Shown: positions 15,928 through 23,672 of the stretch, one piece after another | Position numbering within the stretch: the stretch's first letter is position 1 | How the letters are laid out: each line of letters begins with the position of its first letter | Source: Bacteroidota bacterium | GTDB lineage: Bacteria; Bacteroidota; Bacteroidia; Flavobacteriales_F; PHOS-HE28 | DNA: 35,991 nucleotides | Direction of reading: 5' to 3' | Assembly (NCBI GenBank): GCA_018266475.1 | Contig: JAFEAI010000143.1 | Coordinates: forward strand, 1-35,991 | The notes under the pieces: model-generated | Told to the model about the DNA's origin: nothing | Database searches by the model: none | The model's input: the letters and a program-made list of their open reading frames with translations, nothing else | Program-made: the position numbers and the translations under genes

Positions 15928-17229
15928 TCAAACCGCTTTCATTACCGGCATATCGTTCAGCTTGGACTTGCCCAGCACGTCCGCATGGGCCTTGCCGTCC
16001 AGCACCACGTACCGCAGGAATACCGCGTCCGTGCGGTGCCCGGTAATGGCCCGGATGGTCCGGATGGGCTGGCCGTCCAAATAGTAGTTGGTGGCGAAGG
16101 ACCGGCGGGCGGTATGCGTGGCCACAAGCTCCCACTTTGCCTTTGCCTCTTCCTGGCGCTGGCCCCCCACGGTGCGCCCCACCATGATCCGTTTTTGCAG
16201 TTGCGGCACCATGGCAGCGACCTTTTTGATGTCCTTGTTCTGCCCTTGGTTGGACTTCGCCGGGGGCATCTTGCCACCGTACTTGGCCAGCACATAGCGC
16301 ACGTGCGAATGAAGCGGGATCGTTACCTCTTCCCCCGTCTTGCCGGTGTGGATGTGGATGTAGTCGCCGTCAATGTGTTCAGGCCGGATGCGGACAAGAT
16401 CCCCGAACCGTAGGCCGGTCCATGCCCCCACGATAAATAGGTCACGGGTGCGGTCCAAGCGGGGGTTGTCGGACAAGTCAAGGGCCAGCATCGCGGCCAG
16501 CTCATGCGGGGACAGGGCGATCTTCGTGATATTGGTATCCTCCGGGATGCCAATGCCGCCACGCTTCACCACGGCGGGCGATACCTCATGCCCAGCATCC
16601 ACGGCGGCACCGATGAACTCCCGCAGTGCCCGCATGTACTTCCCCACCGTGTTGGTGGCCAGCTTCTTTTTTGTGGTAAGGTACTTGGCGAAGCCATCCA
16701 CGAAAGCCTTGTCCACCTTGGCAAAGGGTATGCGGCCACCTCGGCGGGACTTGACAGCATAGCCCGTCAGTAGTTCCAGCGTCAAACGGTTGCGCCCATG
16801 ATAGGTTGGATGCAATGCCCTTCCGTCTTTCTTGTTCACCGCGCCCTCCCGGTCCTTGTTGTACTTGGCAATGAACCTCAGCAGGTCGGTTTCCTGCTGC
16901 TCCACCTTGCCGGTGGCCTTGTCCATGGCCAGCCGCATTTCGTCCGGCTCCGGTTCGCGGCCTTCGTCCGTCTTGAAGTTCCGGAATGCGGTGCTGGCCT
17001 TCAACAGCAGGTCGTTCAGGCGGTCGTTGAACTCCGGGTGTTCAGGGAAGGACTTCGTTTCCTTCGCCCGTTGAAAGTTCCGTTGTCCGGGCTTGTCGCA
17101 CCAGTAACAAGGTGGGATCTTTTCGCCGGTGGGATACACAAGCCGCCGGTTCCCCCAGCGGATGACCAAGTTGATGGGGGTCGGTCCTTCAGCGGATGCG
17201 TTCCGCAGGTTGAAGTTGTATTTGGGCAT
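15928..17229 (-). CDS. Tyrosine recombinase/integrase
   Basis: A 433-residue site-specific recombinase that should integrate and excise this element at tRNA-Asp. The N-terminal 110 residues form an arm-binding domain, residues about 115-215 a SAM-like core-binding domain, and the remainder the catalytic domain. All catalytic residues are present: R274 (TGLRFGDL), K297 (HTGKTGEEV), H372 and R375 (THTARRS), H398 (ITGHRTD) and nucleophile Y407 (FLRYVVL). The enzyme therefore appears intact. It lies about 200 bp inside the right boundary, next to three candidate arm sites, and reads away from attR. The ATG at 17229 gives a complete N-terminal domain. Confidence 0.95.
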   Translation of the reverse strand: MPKYNFNLRNASAEGPTPINLVIRWGNRRLVYPTGEKIPPCYWCDKPGQRNFQRAKETKSFPEHPEFNDRLNDLLLKASTAFRNFKTDEGREPEPDEMRLAMDKATGKVEQQETDLLRFIAKYNKDREGAVNKKDGRALHPTYHGRNRLTLELLTGYAVKSRRGGRIPFAKVDKAFVDGFAKYLTTKKKLATNTVGKYMRALREFIGAAVDAGHEVSPAVVKRGGIGIPEDTNITKIALSPHELAAMLALDLSDNPRLDRTRDLFIVGAWTGLRFGDLVRIRPEHIDGDYIHIHTGKTGEEVTIPLHSHVRYVLAKYGGKMPPAKSNQGQNKDIKKVAAMVPQLQKRIMVGRTVGGQRQEEAKAKWELVATHTARRSFATNYYLDGQPIRTIRAITGHRTDAVFLRYVVLDGKAHADVLGKSKLNDMPVMKAV

Positions 17230-17280
17230 GGCCGTTCATGGGTTGATACTGGATGCCCCAAATGTACCCCGAAAAAGGTC

Positions 17281-17313
17281 GGTTGTCGGTCGGTTGTCGG
17301 TTTGGTTGTCGGT
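17281..17313 (+). promoter_or_regulatory. Putative integrase arm sites, right end (3 copies)
   Basis: Three copies of GGTTGTCGGT lie at 17281-17290, 17292-17301 and 17304-17313, identical to the two near the left end and in the same orientation on the plus strand. They sit between the integrase start and attR, where they could also let the integrase repress its own promoter. The remaining 17314-17425 shows nothing recognisable. Confidence 0.6.
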
Positions 17314-17425
17314 TTTCCTTTCTTTCAACCGATATTGGCTTTCCCTCTCTTTACCCCGCCGGGCAAGGGTTTACCCAATAGTAGCACGGCTTTCAGGCGG
17401 TTTCGGGAGGGGTGAAAGAAAGGTC

Positions 17426-17448
17426 GTTCAAGTCCCGTCCGGACCGCA
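17426..17448 (+). repeat. attR: duplicate of tRNA-Asp 3' end
   Basis: GTTCAAGTCCCGTCCGGACC plus GCA repeats the T arm and acceptor strand of tRNA-Asp with one mismatch to 10373-10395. No tRNA precedes it, so it is the recombinant right junction. It is followed immediately by a strong terminator, as expected for the original tRNA 3' flank. Confidence 0.9.
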
Positions 17449-17450
17449 TA

Positions 17451-17478
17451 AAAAGCCCCTCTCCCGAGGGGCTTTTTT
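17451..17478 (+). terminator. Rho-independent terminator, ancestral for tRNA-Asp
   Basis: AAAAGCCCCT (17451-17460) pairs perfectly with AGGGGCTTTT (17467-17476) around a 6-nt loop, giving six T residues at the 3' end. It lies 3 nt beyond attR. Before integration it would have directly followed tRNA-Asp; it is now about 7 kb away. It could also stop minus-strand transcription, since the stem is flanked by A-runs. Confidence 0.9.
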
Positions 17479-17523
17479 CGTTGTCGGCCTGCGCATCGGA
17501 ACTCATCCCCGTTCCTGGTGCAT

Positions 17524-17531
17524 TACCTTCG
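17524..17531 (+). promoter_or_regulatory. -7 element (TACCTTCG) of the lipoprotein gene
   Basis: TACCTTCG is identical to the tRNA-Asp -7 element and lies 20 nt before the ATG at 17552. Transcription would start near 17538, which excludes the in-frame ATG at 17534 as the start codon. Confidence 0.5.
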
Positions 17532-17551
17532 GTATGCCAAACCAACCAAAA

Positions 17552-17959
17552 ATGAAAACGCGATCCGTTCTTGCGGCGGGCCTTGTGGCTACCGTAGTTG
17601 TTGCGGGCTGCTCCTCGGCGGAGCAGAAACCCGTGGCGCAAACCACGCCTTTTGAGGAACAGTTGGCGGCGGTGTTGCCGATCATCAAGGGCAACAACAC
17701 CCTGAAGGTGATGCAAAAGACAGGTGCCGACGGCACGGCCAACGTATGCTTCGCCTTTACCACGCGCGCCAACAACGAAACCGACCCGGCCGCAAGGGCT
17801 GCCGAGGTGCCCACCATGGAGGAGCAATTGGCACGGGTGCTGCCCATTGTGGGTGATAAGTACGACCTGTTGACGCGCTATGACAAGGAGGAGGACCAAC
17901 TGCTGTTCTGCCTGTCCATGCGCCACCAGGATAAGGCCGGCGTGAACGATCCGGGATAA
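17552..17959 (+). CDS. Predicted lipoprotein, 135 aa
   Basis: A small exported lipoprotein. MKTRSVLAAGLVATVVVAGC is a signal peptide with lipobox VAGC and lipidated cysteine at residue 20. Two similar segments follow: FEEQLAAVLPIIKGNNTLKV (about 32-51) and MEEQLARVLPIVGDKYDLLT (about 88-107), each followed by a stretch containing FAF or LFCL, so the mature protein is an internal duplication. Function is unknown. The first gene beyond the right end of the element, it is host rather than element DNA. The start is set by the lipoprotein signal and the promoter position. Confidence 0.8.
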   Translation: MKTRSVLAAGLVATVVVAGCSSAEQKPVAQTTPFEEQLAAVLPIIKGNNTLKVMQKTGADGTANVCFAFTTRANNETDPAARAAEVPTMEEQLARVLPIVGDKYDLLTRYDKEEDQLLFCLSMRHQDKAGVNDPG

Positions 17960-18068
17960 CTGGAGCGAGGGCCGCGCTGCATACGGCCTGCCCTGTCGCT
18001 TGCATGGTTCCCAATGGGGGCCAATGCTTCTTTCTTGCCCGCTGCGGATTCAACCCACACACCCACAA

Positions 18069-18515
18069 ATGCTGACCCAAGCCCTGCGCACCTTGTATCT
18101 GCGCGACCTGCACACGTTGCACCGGGAGATTGCCGCATTCCGCCAGGAGGCCGACCTGTGGCGCACGCTGCCCGGCATCAGCAACAGCGCCGGAAACCTG
18201 TGCCTCCACCTGTGCGGCAACCTGCGCCACTACATCGGCCATGTGCTGGGCGGCGAGGAATACGTGCGTGATCGCCCGCTGGAATTCTCCGCCAAAGACC
18301 TGCCCAAGGCACACCTCCTGCAGGAAGTGGACCACACCATTCGTTCCGTGGAGCTTGGGCTGGGCGCGCTGGACCCGGCGCAGCTGGAAACGCCATTCCC
18401 CGCGCCTTTGCCCATGGATACCAGCAATACCGGGCATTTTCTGCTGCACCTGTACGGCCACCTCAGCTGGCACCTGGGACAGATCAACTACTTGAGAAGG
18501 CTTTTGGAACCCTGA
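18069..18515 (+). CDS. DinB/YfiT-like metal-binding protein
   Basis: A 148-residue four-helix-bundle protein of the DinB superfamily. The likely metal-binding histidines are in helix 2 (LCLHLCGNLRHYIGHV) and near the C-terminus (GHFLLHLYGHLSWHLGQINY), the usual three-histidine arrangement of these enzymes. Members use thiols such as bacillithiol or act as stress-linked hydrolases/transferases; the substrate here is not evident. The ATG at 18069 gives the standard family length. It lies about 110 bp after the lipoprotein gene on the same strand and may be independently transcribed. Confidence 0.82.
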   Translation: MLTQALRTLYLRDLHTLHREIAAFRQEADLWRTLPGISNSAGNLCLHLCGNLRHYIGHVLGGEEYVRDRPLEFSAKDLPKAHLLQEVDHTIRSVELGLGALDPAQLETPFPAPLPMDTSNTGHFLLHLYGHLSWHLGQINYLRRLLEP

Positions 18516-18566
18516 TCCCGCAAGGAAGGCCGTGGACCCGTACCACGCCCGCCCCTGCCCCGTTGT

Positions 18567-18574
18567 TAAATTTG
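18567..18574 (+). promoter_or_regulatory. -7 element (TAAATTTG) of the YwqK-mnmA operon
   Basis: TAAATTTG matches TAnnTTTG exactly and lies 25 nt before the ATG at 18600. It would drive the six-gene run that follows. No clear -33 TTG was found at standard spacing. Confidence 0.55.
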
Positions 18575-18599
18575 CGCTCCGCCATTGGCGCCGTACTCC

Positions 18600-19619
18600 A
18601 TGCCCATCCGCCCCCTCTTCATGCTTCTGCCAGGTCTGTTCACTACCGCCTTGGTTGCCCAACCTGCCGCGCCCGCCAACCAAGTGGATGCCCAAGGACG
18701 CAAGCAAGGGCCATGGGTGCGCATGTGGGCGGGCAGCGACAAGGTCCGGTACGAAGGCCAGTTCAAGGACAACAAGCCCGTGGGCACCTTCACCTACTAC
18801 AGCACCGAGGGTGCCGTGGAAAGCCGCATCGACAACTATCCCGGCGGCAAGGCCGCGCACGGCAGGCATTTCCACCCCAACGGCAAATTGATGGCCGAAG
18901 GAAGGTACCTGGGCCAGGACAAGGACAGCACGTGGAACTACTATGACGACAAAGGCGTGCTGCGCAGCACCGAACAATGGAAGGCCGGCAAGCTGGACGG
19001 CACAATGACCAGCTTCTATGCCAACGGCACCGCGGCGGAAACACGCACCTTCAAGAACGGAAAGGCCCAAGGGCCGGCCGCGCAGTTCTTCGAGGATGGA
19101 AAGCCGCGCTACAAGGCCAACTACGTGAACGGCGAGCCCGACGGCACCGAGACCTACTTCTTTCCCAACGGCCAAAAGGAGATCGAGGGACGGTACGTGA
19201 ACGGCGACCGCGATGGCGGCTGGTCGTACTACAACGACAACGGCTCGGTGAAGATGCAGGCCCTGTACGCCCAGGGCAAACTGGTGCGCACCAAATACGA
19301 GAACGGCACCTTCACCGAATACTGGGAGGACGGGCAGCCCCAGAGCGAGGCCACCTACAGGAACGGGAAGCGGGAAGGCCCGTTCACCGAGTGGTACGAC
19401 AACGGGAAGTGGGCGAACGAACCCGCCAAGTTGGGCCCCGCCGGAAACGAAAAAGCGGACGTGGAGCGCAAGCTCACCGGGCAGACGAAAAAGCGCGAAG
19501 GCACCTACAGGAACGACGTGCTGCAAGGCCCGGTAAAGGAATATGATGAAAAGGGCAAGCTGACCTCCACCATCGTGTACGAAAATGGCGCCCCTGCCAC
19601 GGGCGGCGCAAAGCCATGA
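18600..19619 (+). CDS. YwqK/MORN-like repeat protein, exported
   Basis: A 339-residue protein with a signal peptide (MPIRPLFMLLPGLFTTALVAQ, cleaved after VAQ) and about ten tandem 20-25 residue repeats. Each repeat has a G-(K/R/E)-x-x-G turn and aromatic residues, such as YEGQFKDNKPVGTFTYY, YVNGEPDGTETYFFPNGQKE and YRNGKREGPFTEWYDNGK. These are MORN-2/YwqK-type repeats, often annotated as an antitoxin component, although evidence for that name is weak; in Bacteroidota such proteins are usually envelope proteins of unknown role. Its TGA overlaps the mnmA ATG (ATGA), so it is translationally coupled to mnmA. Confidence 0.87.
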   Translation: MPIRPLFMLLPGLFTTALVAQPAAPANQVDAQGRKQGPWVRMWAGSDKVRYEGQFKDNKPVGTFTYYSTEGAVESRIDNYPGGKAAHGRHFHPNGKLMAEGRYLGQDKDSTWNYYDDKGVLRSTEQWKAGKLDGTMTSFYANGTAAETRTFKNGKAQGPAAQFFEDGKPRYKANYVNGEPDGTETYFFPNGQKEIEGRYVNGDRDGGWSYYNDNGSVKMQALYAQGKLVRTKYENGTFTEYWEDGQPQSEATYRNGKREGPFTEWYDNGKWANEPAKLGPAGNEKADVERKLTGQTKKREGTYRNDVLQGPVKEYDEKGKLTSTIVYENGAPATGGAKP

Positions 19620-20719
19620 GCAAGCACGGCAGGATACTGGTGGCCATGAGCGGCGGCGTGGACAGTTCGGTGACCGCGCTGATGCTCCACGAGCAGGGCT
19701 ATGAGGTGATCGGCGTTACCATGAAGACCTGGGACTATGCCGCCGGCGGCACCGGCAAGCGCGTTACCGGCTGCTGCGACCTGGACAGCATCAACGATGC
19801 CCGGGAGATGGCCGTGCGCCTGGGGTTCCACCACATGATCATCGACCTGCGGGAGGAGTTCGGCGATGCCATCATCGGCAACTTCACCCGGGAATACATG
19901 GCCGGGCGCACGCCCAACCCCTGCGTGCTCTGCAACACCTTCATCAAGTGGGAAGCCCTGCTGAAACGCGCGGACATGCTGGACTGCGAGCTGATCGCCA
20001 CCGGACACTATGCCAAGGTGCGCGAAGAAAACGGGCGCTACCTGGTGAGCAAGGGCCTGGATGAAAGCAAGGACCAGAGCTATGTGCTGTGGGGCCTTGC
20101 GCAGGAAAACCTGGCCCGCACCCGCTTTCCCATCGGCGGCTTCCGCAAAAGCGAGATCCGCGGAATGGCCGAAAAAAGCGGATTCCCCGAGCTGGCGCAC
20201 AAAAGCGAGAGCTACGAGATCTGCTTCATCCCGGACAATGACTACCGGGGCTTCCTGAAACGGAAAGACCCGGCCGCCTTTGAAAAGCTCGCGCACGGCA
20301 AGCTGGTGGGCACCGACGGGGCCGCCCTCGGCGAGCACGACGGATACCCCTTCTTCACCATCGGCCAGCGCAAAGGGCTGGGCATTGCAACGGGCACGCC
20401 GATGTACGTTACGCAGATCATCCCGGAAACAAACACCGTGGTGCTGGGCGCCAAGGAGGAGCTGGACAAGCAGAGCGCGTGGGTGCGCCAACCGAACTTC
20501 GTGAAAGTGCCGGCCTTGCAGGGCGAAATGGAAACGGTGACCAAGGTGCGCTACAAGGACAAGGGCACCCCGGCCACCATCCGCATGGACGGTACACATG
20601 TGCGTGTGGATTTCCACGCCAAGGTGGCAGGCATCGCACCAGGGCAAAGTGCCGTCTTTTACGATGGAGACGACCTGGTCGGAGGAGGATTCATCGACCG
20701 CCAACCCCAACACCCATGA
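19616..20719 (+). CDS. mnmA: tRNA-specific 2-thiouridylase
   Basis: Puts the 2-thio group on U34 of tRNA-Lys, -Glu and -Gln, using ATP and a persulfide sulfur carrier. The PP-loop SGGVDSS is at residues 12-18. The catalytic cysteines are C103 in NPCVLCN and C203 in YEICFIPD. Full family motifs KDQSYVLW and IGQRKGLGI are present, and the 367-residue length is normal. It overlaps its neighbours by ATGA at both ends, linking a core tRNA modification enzyme with envelope-protein genes, a mixed operon typical of Bacteroidota. Confidence 0.97.
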   Translation: MSKHGRILVAMSGGVDSSVTALMLHEQGYEVIGVTMKTWDYAAGGTGKRVTGCCDLDSINDAREMAVRLGFHHMIIDLREEFGDAIIGNFTREYMAGRTPNPCVLCNTFIKWEALLKRADMLDCELIATGHYAKVREENGRYLVSKGLDESKDQSYVLWGLAQENLARTRFPIGGFRKSEIRGMAEKSGFPELAHKSESYEICFIPDNDYRGFLKRKDPAAFEKLAHGKLVGTDGAALGEHDGYPFFTIGQRKGLGIATGTPMYVTQIIPETNTVVLGAKEELDKQSAWVRQPNFVKVPALQGEMETVTKVRYKDKGTPATIRMDGTHVRVDFHAKVAGIAPGQSAVFYDGDDLVGGGFIDRQPQHP

Positions 20720-21393
20720 ACAAGCTGCTGACCGCCCTGCCGCTGCTGCTTGCCGTTGCCACAGGCTGCGGCAAGGATGAACCGGCACCCCGCCCGGACC
20801 TCGGATACGCCTATTTCCCCACCGACAGCGGACGCTGGGTACACTATACGGTGGACACCCTCTGGCGCAGCGACAGAACCGGCGTTACCGGCAGTGCGCG
20901 CTATGCGCTCCGCGAGCAGATCACCAATTCCTTCACCGATCCCGAAGGACGAAACGCGCAACGCCTGCTGCGGTCCACCTTAGACAGCGCCAGCGGCGAA
21001 TGGGTGCCCAAGGACGTGTGGTGGCAGGTGCGCACCGCCCTCAATGCCGAGCGGGCCGAGGAAAACCAGCGCCGCATCAAGCTGGTGTTCCCGCCGCGCA
21101 CAGGCCAGTACTGGAACACCAATGCCCTGAACACCGGCCGCCCCTACGAACTCACCTACGCCGAGGTGGACGTGCCCTGGAGCGTCAACGGCATGAACTT
21201 CGACAGCACCATCCTGGTGAAGACCACCTACTTCAACAACGCCGTGGTGACCAATACCTACTGGGAACGCTACGCCAAGCACGTGGGCCTGGTGTACCGC
21301 CAAGTGGACAGCACCAACACGCAGTACGTGAACGGCGTGCAGAAGGTGGACGGCACCTGGTACAAGCAAGTGGCCACCGGCTACGGCCATTGA
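20716..21393 (+). CDS. Predicted lipoprotein, 225 aa
   Basis: A 225-residue lipoprotein. MNKLLTALPLLLAVATGC is the signal, with the lipidated cysteine at residue 18. The mature part contains beta-rich segments beginning LGYAYFPTDSGRWVHYTVDT and ending YGH, with conserved-looking Trp and Tyr residues. Proteins of this appearance are common in Bacteroidota and have no assigned function. The ATG overlaps the mnmA stop, and the next gene begins 7 nt after its own stop. Confidence 0.8.
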   Translation: MNKLLTALPLLLAVATGCGKDEPAPRPDLGYAYFPTDSGRWVHYTVDTLWRSDRTGVTGSARYALREQITNSFTDPEGRNAQRLLRSTLDSASGEWVPKDVWWQVRTALNAERAEENQRRIKLVFPPRTGQYWNTNALNTGRPYELTYAEVDVPWSVNGMNFDSTILVKTTYFNNAVVTNTYWERYAKHVGLVYRQVDSTNTQYVNGVQKVDGTWYKQVATGYGH

Positions 21394-21400
21394 ACCGGCC

Positions 21401-23071
21401 ATGCAACGGACCATGCGCTGGTTGGCCCTTCCGCTGCTCGCTGCACTGGCCACGCCGGCGGCACTACATGCGCAAACAGCACCGGCCACCTACTGGGTGC
21501 AGTTCACCGGCAAGGGCCATACACCATACAGCCTGGCACAGCCTGAAGCCTACCTGGGGCCGCGTGCGCTGGAGCGCCGCGCGCGCCAGCACATCCCCAT
21601 CGACTCGTTGGACCTGCCCGTGGACCCGGCCTACATCGCCCAACTGCACGCCGCCGTGCAAATGCAGGTGCTCAATGTGAGCAAGTGGCTGAACGCCGTC
21701 ACCATCCGCAGCACGGACACCCTCGGACTCGACAGCCTGGGCCTGCTCCCCTTTGTACACGTGGTAAAGCTGACGCAAGATGGCCGTGGGCGGCCAACCG
21801 CCATGGCCAACAAATTCCCGCAGGAAAGGGCCACCTACCAGCAGCTCTACGGATGGTCGCTGCGGCAGATCGAAATGATGAACGGCCACCTGCTGCAGCA
21901 AGTGGGCAATGCCCTGGGCCAGGGCATGCTCATCGGCGTGCTCGATGCCGGCTTCCTGGATGCCGACATCCTTCCGGGCCTGGCCAGCCTGCGCGCACGC
22001 AACGGCATCGTACTTGCCAGCGACCTGGTGGACCATGGGGCGGATGTGTTCCGTGCGCACTACCACGGCCGCAGCGTGCTCTCCGTGATGGCCGGTGAGG
22101 TGCCCGGCAAGCTGGCCGGCACCGCGCCCTTGGCAAACTACGCACTGGTGCGCACCGAGAACGCCGCCACCGAATACATCGTGGAGGAGGACAACTGGGT
22201 AAGCGGCGCCGAGCTTTGCGACAGCATCGGCTGCGACGTGCTGAACACCTCCCTGGGCTACACCACCTTCGACGACAGCACGCAGAACCACACCTACGCC
22301 GACCTCAACGGCCACACCGCGCGCATGTCCATCGCCGCAGGCATCGCCGCGAAAAAGGGCATGATCCCCGTGAACAGCGCGGGCAACAGCGGCGCGCTGC
22401 CGTGGCACTACATCAGCGTGCCCGCCGATGCGTTCGACATCCTGGCCGTGGGCGCGGTGGACGCCGACCGCATGGTGGCCAACTTCAGCTCGCGCGGGCC
22501 CAGCGCCGACGGGCGCGTGAAGCCCGACGTGGCCGCCATGGGCCTGCACACCATCGGGCTTGATGGCGGCGGCTGGAACACCGGGCCCATCAATGGCACC
22601 TCCTTCGCCAGCCCGCTGGTGGCCGGCCTAAGCGCATGCCTGTGGCAACTGCACCAGGACCGCACCGCCCACGAGGTGATGGCCGCCATCCGCGCCAGCG
22701 CCTCCATCCACGACTCCCCCAATGACGACATCGGATACGGCATCCCCGATTTCTGGCGCGCGCACCTGCTGCTTGGCGGTCGCGACATCACCGGATTGTC
22801 CGCACCAACGGCCCTGGGCGTGATGCCCGTGCCGTTCACCAACTTCCTGGACATCGAGGTGTACGCCGGAACCGCCAATACCATGGACCTCCGCATCTGC
22901 GACATGCTCGGCAAGCAGGTGTGGGGCACATGCACCGGGCTGGAGCCGGAAACCTACGCCAGGGTGCGCATCCAGGACGACCTGCTCAACCGGATCCGCC
23001 CGGGGGCCTATGTGATCACCGTGCAGGTCGGTGATTCCAGGATCACCCGGCACATCGTGAAGGCCGAGTGA
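21401..23071 (+). CDS. Subtilisin-like S8 serine protease with T9SS tail
   Basis: A 556-residue exported peptidase. A signal peptide (residues 1-25, ending LHAQ) is followed by a prodomain-like segment and the S8 catalytic domain: Asp182 in GVLDAGFLD, His222 in HYHGRSVLSVMAG and Ser401 in NGTSFASPLVAG, with the oxyanion-hole Asn329 in NSAGNS. All catalytic residues are present. The C-terminal 80 residues form a type IX sorting domain (PVPFTNFLDIEV, LRICDMLGKQVW, GAYVITVQ), so the enzyme should be exported across the outer membrane. It is probably a nutritional or processing protease. It is coupled within the mnmA operon by gaps of 7 and 3 nt. Confidence 0.93.
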   Translation: MQRTMRWLALPLLAALATPAALHAQTAPATYWVQFTGKGHTPYSLAQPEAYLGPRALERRARQHIPIDSLDLPVDPAYIAQLHAAVQMQVLNVSKWLNAVTIRSTDTLGLDSLGLLPFVHVVKLTQDGRGRPTAMANKFPQERATYQQLYGWSLRQIEMMNGHLLQQVGNALGQGMLIGVLDAGFLDADILPGLASLRARNGIVLASDLVDHGADVFRAHYHGRSVLSVMAGEVPGKLAGTAPLANYALVRTENAATEYIVEEDNWVSGAELCDSIGCDVLNTSLGYTTFDDSTQNHTYADLNGHTARMSIAAGIAAKKGMIPVNSAGNSGALPWHYISVPADAFDILAVGAVDADRMVANFSSRGPSADGRVKPDVAAMGLHTIGLDGGGWNTGPINGTSFASPLVAGLSACLWQLHQDRTAHEVMAAIRASASIHDSPNDDIGYGIPDFWRAHLLLGGRDITGLSAPTALGVMPVPFTNFLDIEVYAGTANTMDLRICDMLGKQVWGTCTGLEPETYARVRIQDDLLNRIRPGAYVITVQVGDSRITRHIVKAE

Positions 23072-23074
23072 ACC

Positions 23075-23668
23075 ATGCTGTGCTCCGACGGTATGCCGGT
23101 GCTCTCCCCGCCCCTGCTCCTGTCCGCTTATGGCAAGGGCTTTTTTCCCATGGCGGATGAGGATGGGCGCATCCAGTGGCACCACCCCGATCCGCGCGCG
23201 GTATTTCCCCTGGAGCGCATCCGCCCCAACCAGCGCCTGAAGCGCTTCCTGCGCAGCGCAGGCTTCACAATGCGCATCGACACCGCGTTCCACGCGGTGA
23301 TGGAATGCTGCGCCACCGCGCATGGCGAAAGCTGGATCAGCCCCGCCATGGTGGAAGCCTACACCGGGCTGCACCGTGCCGGGCATGCCCACTGTGTGGA
23401 AACTTGGCTGGGCGAACGCCTGGTCGGCGGCATCTATGGGGTAAGCATCGGTGCGGCATTCTTCGGTGAAAGCATGTTCAGCCTGCATGCAAACGCAAGC
23501 AAGGCGGCCTTCCACCACCTGGCGGACCATCTTCGGCAACGCGGGTTCCAGCTCTTCGACACGCAATATGCCAACGCGCACACCACCAGCCTGGGCGCGG
23601 TGGAAATACCCCGGCAGGAGTTCCTGGCGGCTTTGGCCAAGGCCGCGGCTGCACCCGTCACCTTCTGA
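23075..23668 (+). CDS. aat: Leucyl/phenylalanyl-tRNA-protein transferase
   Basis: Attaches Leu or Phe to proteins with N-terminal Arg or Lys, marking them for ClpS-ClpAP degradation (N-end rule). Family hallmarks are YGKGFFPMAD, IQWHHPDPRAVFPL, the central ETWLGERLVGGIYGVSIG and AAFFGESMFS, and the late FDTQYANAHTTSLGA. At 197 residues it is slightly shorter than the E. coli enzyme but complete. It starts 3 nt after the protease stop and is followed 4 nt later by the next gene. Confidence 0.95.
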   Translation: MLCSDGMPVLSPPLLLSAYGKGFFPMADEDGRIQWHHPDPRAVFPLERIRPNQRLKRFLRSAGFTMRIDTAFHAVMECCATAHGESWISPAMVEAYTGLHRAGHAHCVETWLGERLVGGIYGVSIGAAFFGESMFSLHANASKAAFHHLADHLRQRGFQLFDTQYANAHTTSLGAVEIPRQEFLAALAKAAAAPVTF

Positions 23669-23672
23669 ACAC

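Larger units (their letters stand above)
10373..17448. mobile_element. tRNA-Asp-integrated element, about 7.05 kb
   Basis: The element is bounded by a direct repeat of the tRNA-Asp 3' end (10373-10395 and 17426-17448). It carries a complete tyrosine recombinase near its right end, an AlpA-like HTH, a DUF3987 primase-helicase-like replication protein, a PriCT-like protein, a DUF5681-like protein and two unknown proteins. All seven genes are on the minus strand and read toward the tRNA. There are no relaxase, conjugation, capsid, portal or large-terminase genes. It therefore looks like a small self-replicating integrative element or a satellite that borrows transfer functions, rather than a full conjugative element or prophage. 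Boundaries are well supported; the mode of transfer is inference. Confidence 0.88.

Noticed and set aside
10373-17448. Prophage interpretation of the tRNA-Asp element
   Set aside because: The DUF5681-like gene hinted at packaging, but no capsid, portal, large terminase, tail or lysis genes are present.
17129-17551. N-terminal extension of the 17552 lipoprotein gene across attR
   Set aside because: It would run through the att repeat, the terminator at 17451 and the promoter at 17524, and would destroy the lipoprotein signal.
17757-19526. A 589-codon minus-strand frame across three plus-strand genes
   Set aside because: It spans a lipoprotein, a DinB-like gene and the YwqK-repeat gene, all supported by signals or domains, and encodes low-complexity sequence.
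18600-19619. Toxin-antitoxin system suggested by YwqK-type annotation
   Set aside because: No toxin gene is adjacent, the protein has a signal peptide, and the next gene is mnmA. The antitoxin label for this repeat family is weakly supported.
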